Part shown: one piece after another, positions 63,670 to 64,000 of the stretch
Position numbering within the stretch: position 1 is the first letter of the stretch
Layout of the letters: every line of letters begins with the position of its first letter
From: Prostheceraeus crozeri
Taxonomy: Eukaryota; Platyhelminthes; Polycladida; Euryleptidae
Reading direction: 5' to 3'
DNA: 64,000 bases
Assembly (NCBI GenBank): GCA_907163375.1
Contig: CAJQUW010003624.1
Location: forward strand, 78,856-142,855
Made by a program: the position numbers and the translations under genes
The notes under the pieces: model-generated
Database searches by the model: none
Told to the model about the DNA's origin: nothing
Seen by the model: the letters and a program-made list of their open reading frames with translations, nothing else

Positions 63670-64000
63670 TTTGTAACTTATGTATCTGTAAAGGAAGGAT
63701 GAAATAGAATTAACTAACAGGCGACATTGGCAGTCATTCTTATAATCATACAGCTAAATTGTGAGATTGGTGGAAAGTGTCGAACCTTTGAATCCGTTAC
63801 AGCATTACTCAGAGGGATCTTATCCCAACTCCAAGGCCTCGGCCCACAAATCCAACCTCCCGCGGACAGAGCGTGCGTCATATCACTGTGTTGGTATCCG
63901 GACCCCGATTTTGACATGAAAATCAGTGGATTGTTTACAAAGGTTGCAAATTCCAAGCCGAAGCTTGCCTCCCACAACTTTATAAATGTCTTAGTTGAAT
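63670..64000. other. Window end, no recognised feature
   Basis: The sequence upstream of the last minus-strand gene holds no recognisable gene. No inverse of the left tandem repeats and no CUB exon is seen. Confidence 0.45.

Larger units (their letters stand above)
39163..64000 (+). mobile_element. Polinton (Maverick) element, right end outside the window
   Basis: The coding set defines the family: protein-primed polymerase B, retroviral-type integrase, packaging ATPase, adenain-like protease, double-jelly-roll-type capsid protein and small basic proteins, plus TBP-like and PC4-like genes. The left end is repeat-rich. The element occupies at least 20.6 kb without the LTR retrotransposon inside it. 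Apart from that insertion the visible frames are open, so it looks largely whole, with about one break. It is older than the LTR insertion but not ancient. The start is approximate and the right terminal repeat was not seen. Confidence 0.85.

Noticed and set aside
63714-63977. An 87-codon minus-strand frame at the window end
   Set aside because: No motif or conserved neighbour spacing, and its composition resembles non-coding sequence.
39163-64000. An integrated adenovirus or giant-virus fragment
   Set aside because: The gene set with integrase, polB, packaging ATPase, adenain and PY capsid is that of a Polinton; the TBP-like gene alone does not place it among giant viruses.
1-64000. CRISPR array, operon or other prokaryotic features
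   Set aside because: The introns, CUB domains and transposon families show animal DNA; the tandem repeats lack spacers of a CRISPR type.

Overview
The window is animal genomic DNA, AT-rich, with long introns bounded by gt...ag sites. It comes from an invertebrate; the sequence alone does not fix the species. The evidence is a multi-exon CUB-domain gene (a metazoan extracellular module), tRNA-derived SINEs, PIF/Harbinger, mariner and hAT DNA transposons, a LINE fragment and a large Polinton (Maverick).

Left part (1-38.9 kb): fourteen exons on the + strand, all phase-compatible, encode at least eight consecutive CUB domains of a cubilin-like or other multi-CUB extracellular protein. Neither start nor end of the gene lies in the window. 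The introns hold a PIF/Harbinger element with its transposase and a two-exon MADF-BESS gene (4178-7036), a mariner with 140-bp terminal repeats (21440-23177), two long palindromic MITEs (26872-27608 and 28620-29363), a LINE 3' end (32527-33401), a decayed mariner carrying a nested hAT element (35476-38126), a TTAA-flanked MITE and several SINE copies. One CUB-like terminal exon lies on the opposite strand (2939-3174).

Right part (about 39.2 kb to beyond the window): a Polinton sits downstream of the last visible CUB exon, most simply in an intron. Its left end is a set of GC-rich and 489-bp tandem repeats. Then follow + strand genes for a small RING-like protein, an exonuclease-like protein, a packaging ATPase, an integrase with chromodomain, basic core-like proteins, a major capsid protein and an adenain-like protease. 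On the - strand are a TATA-binding-protein-like gene and two PC4-like genes, followed by two long related structural-type genes (+) and a protein-primed DNA polymerase B gene (-). The polymerase gene is split by a young Ty3/Gypsy-like LTR retrotransposon (55512-59692) with LTRs identical by eye and a 5-bp target duplication. A block of unrecognised genes follows (61.3-63.7 kb). The right terminal repeat was not seen.

The most interesting system is the Polinton's apparent transcription kit. It has a two-repeat TBP-like protein, two PC4-like proteins, a recurring ATGCAAA motif 29-46 bp before the start codons of six genes, and a duplicated promoter plus ATG mini-exon module at the outer transcription units on both sides.
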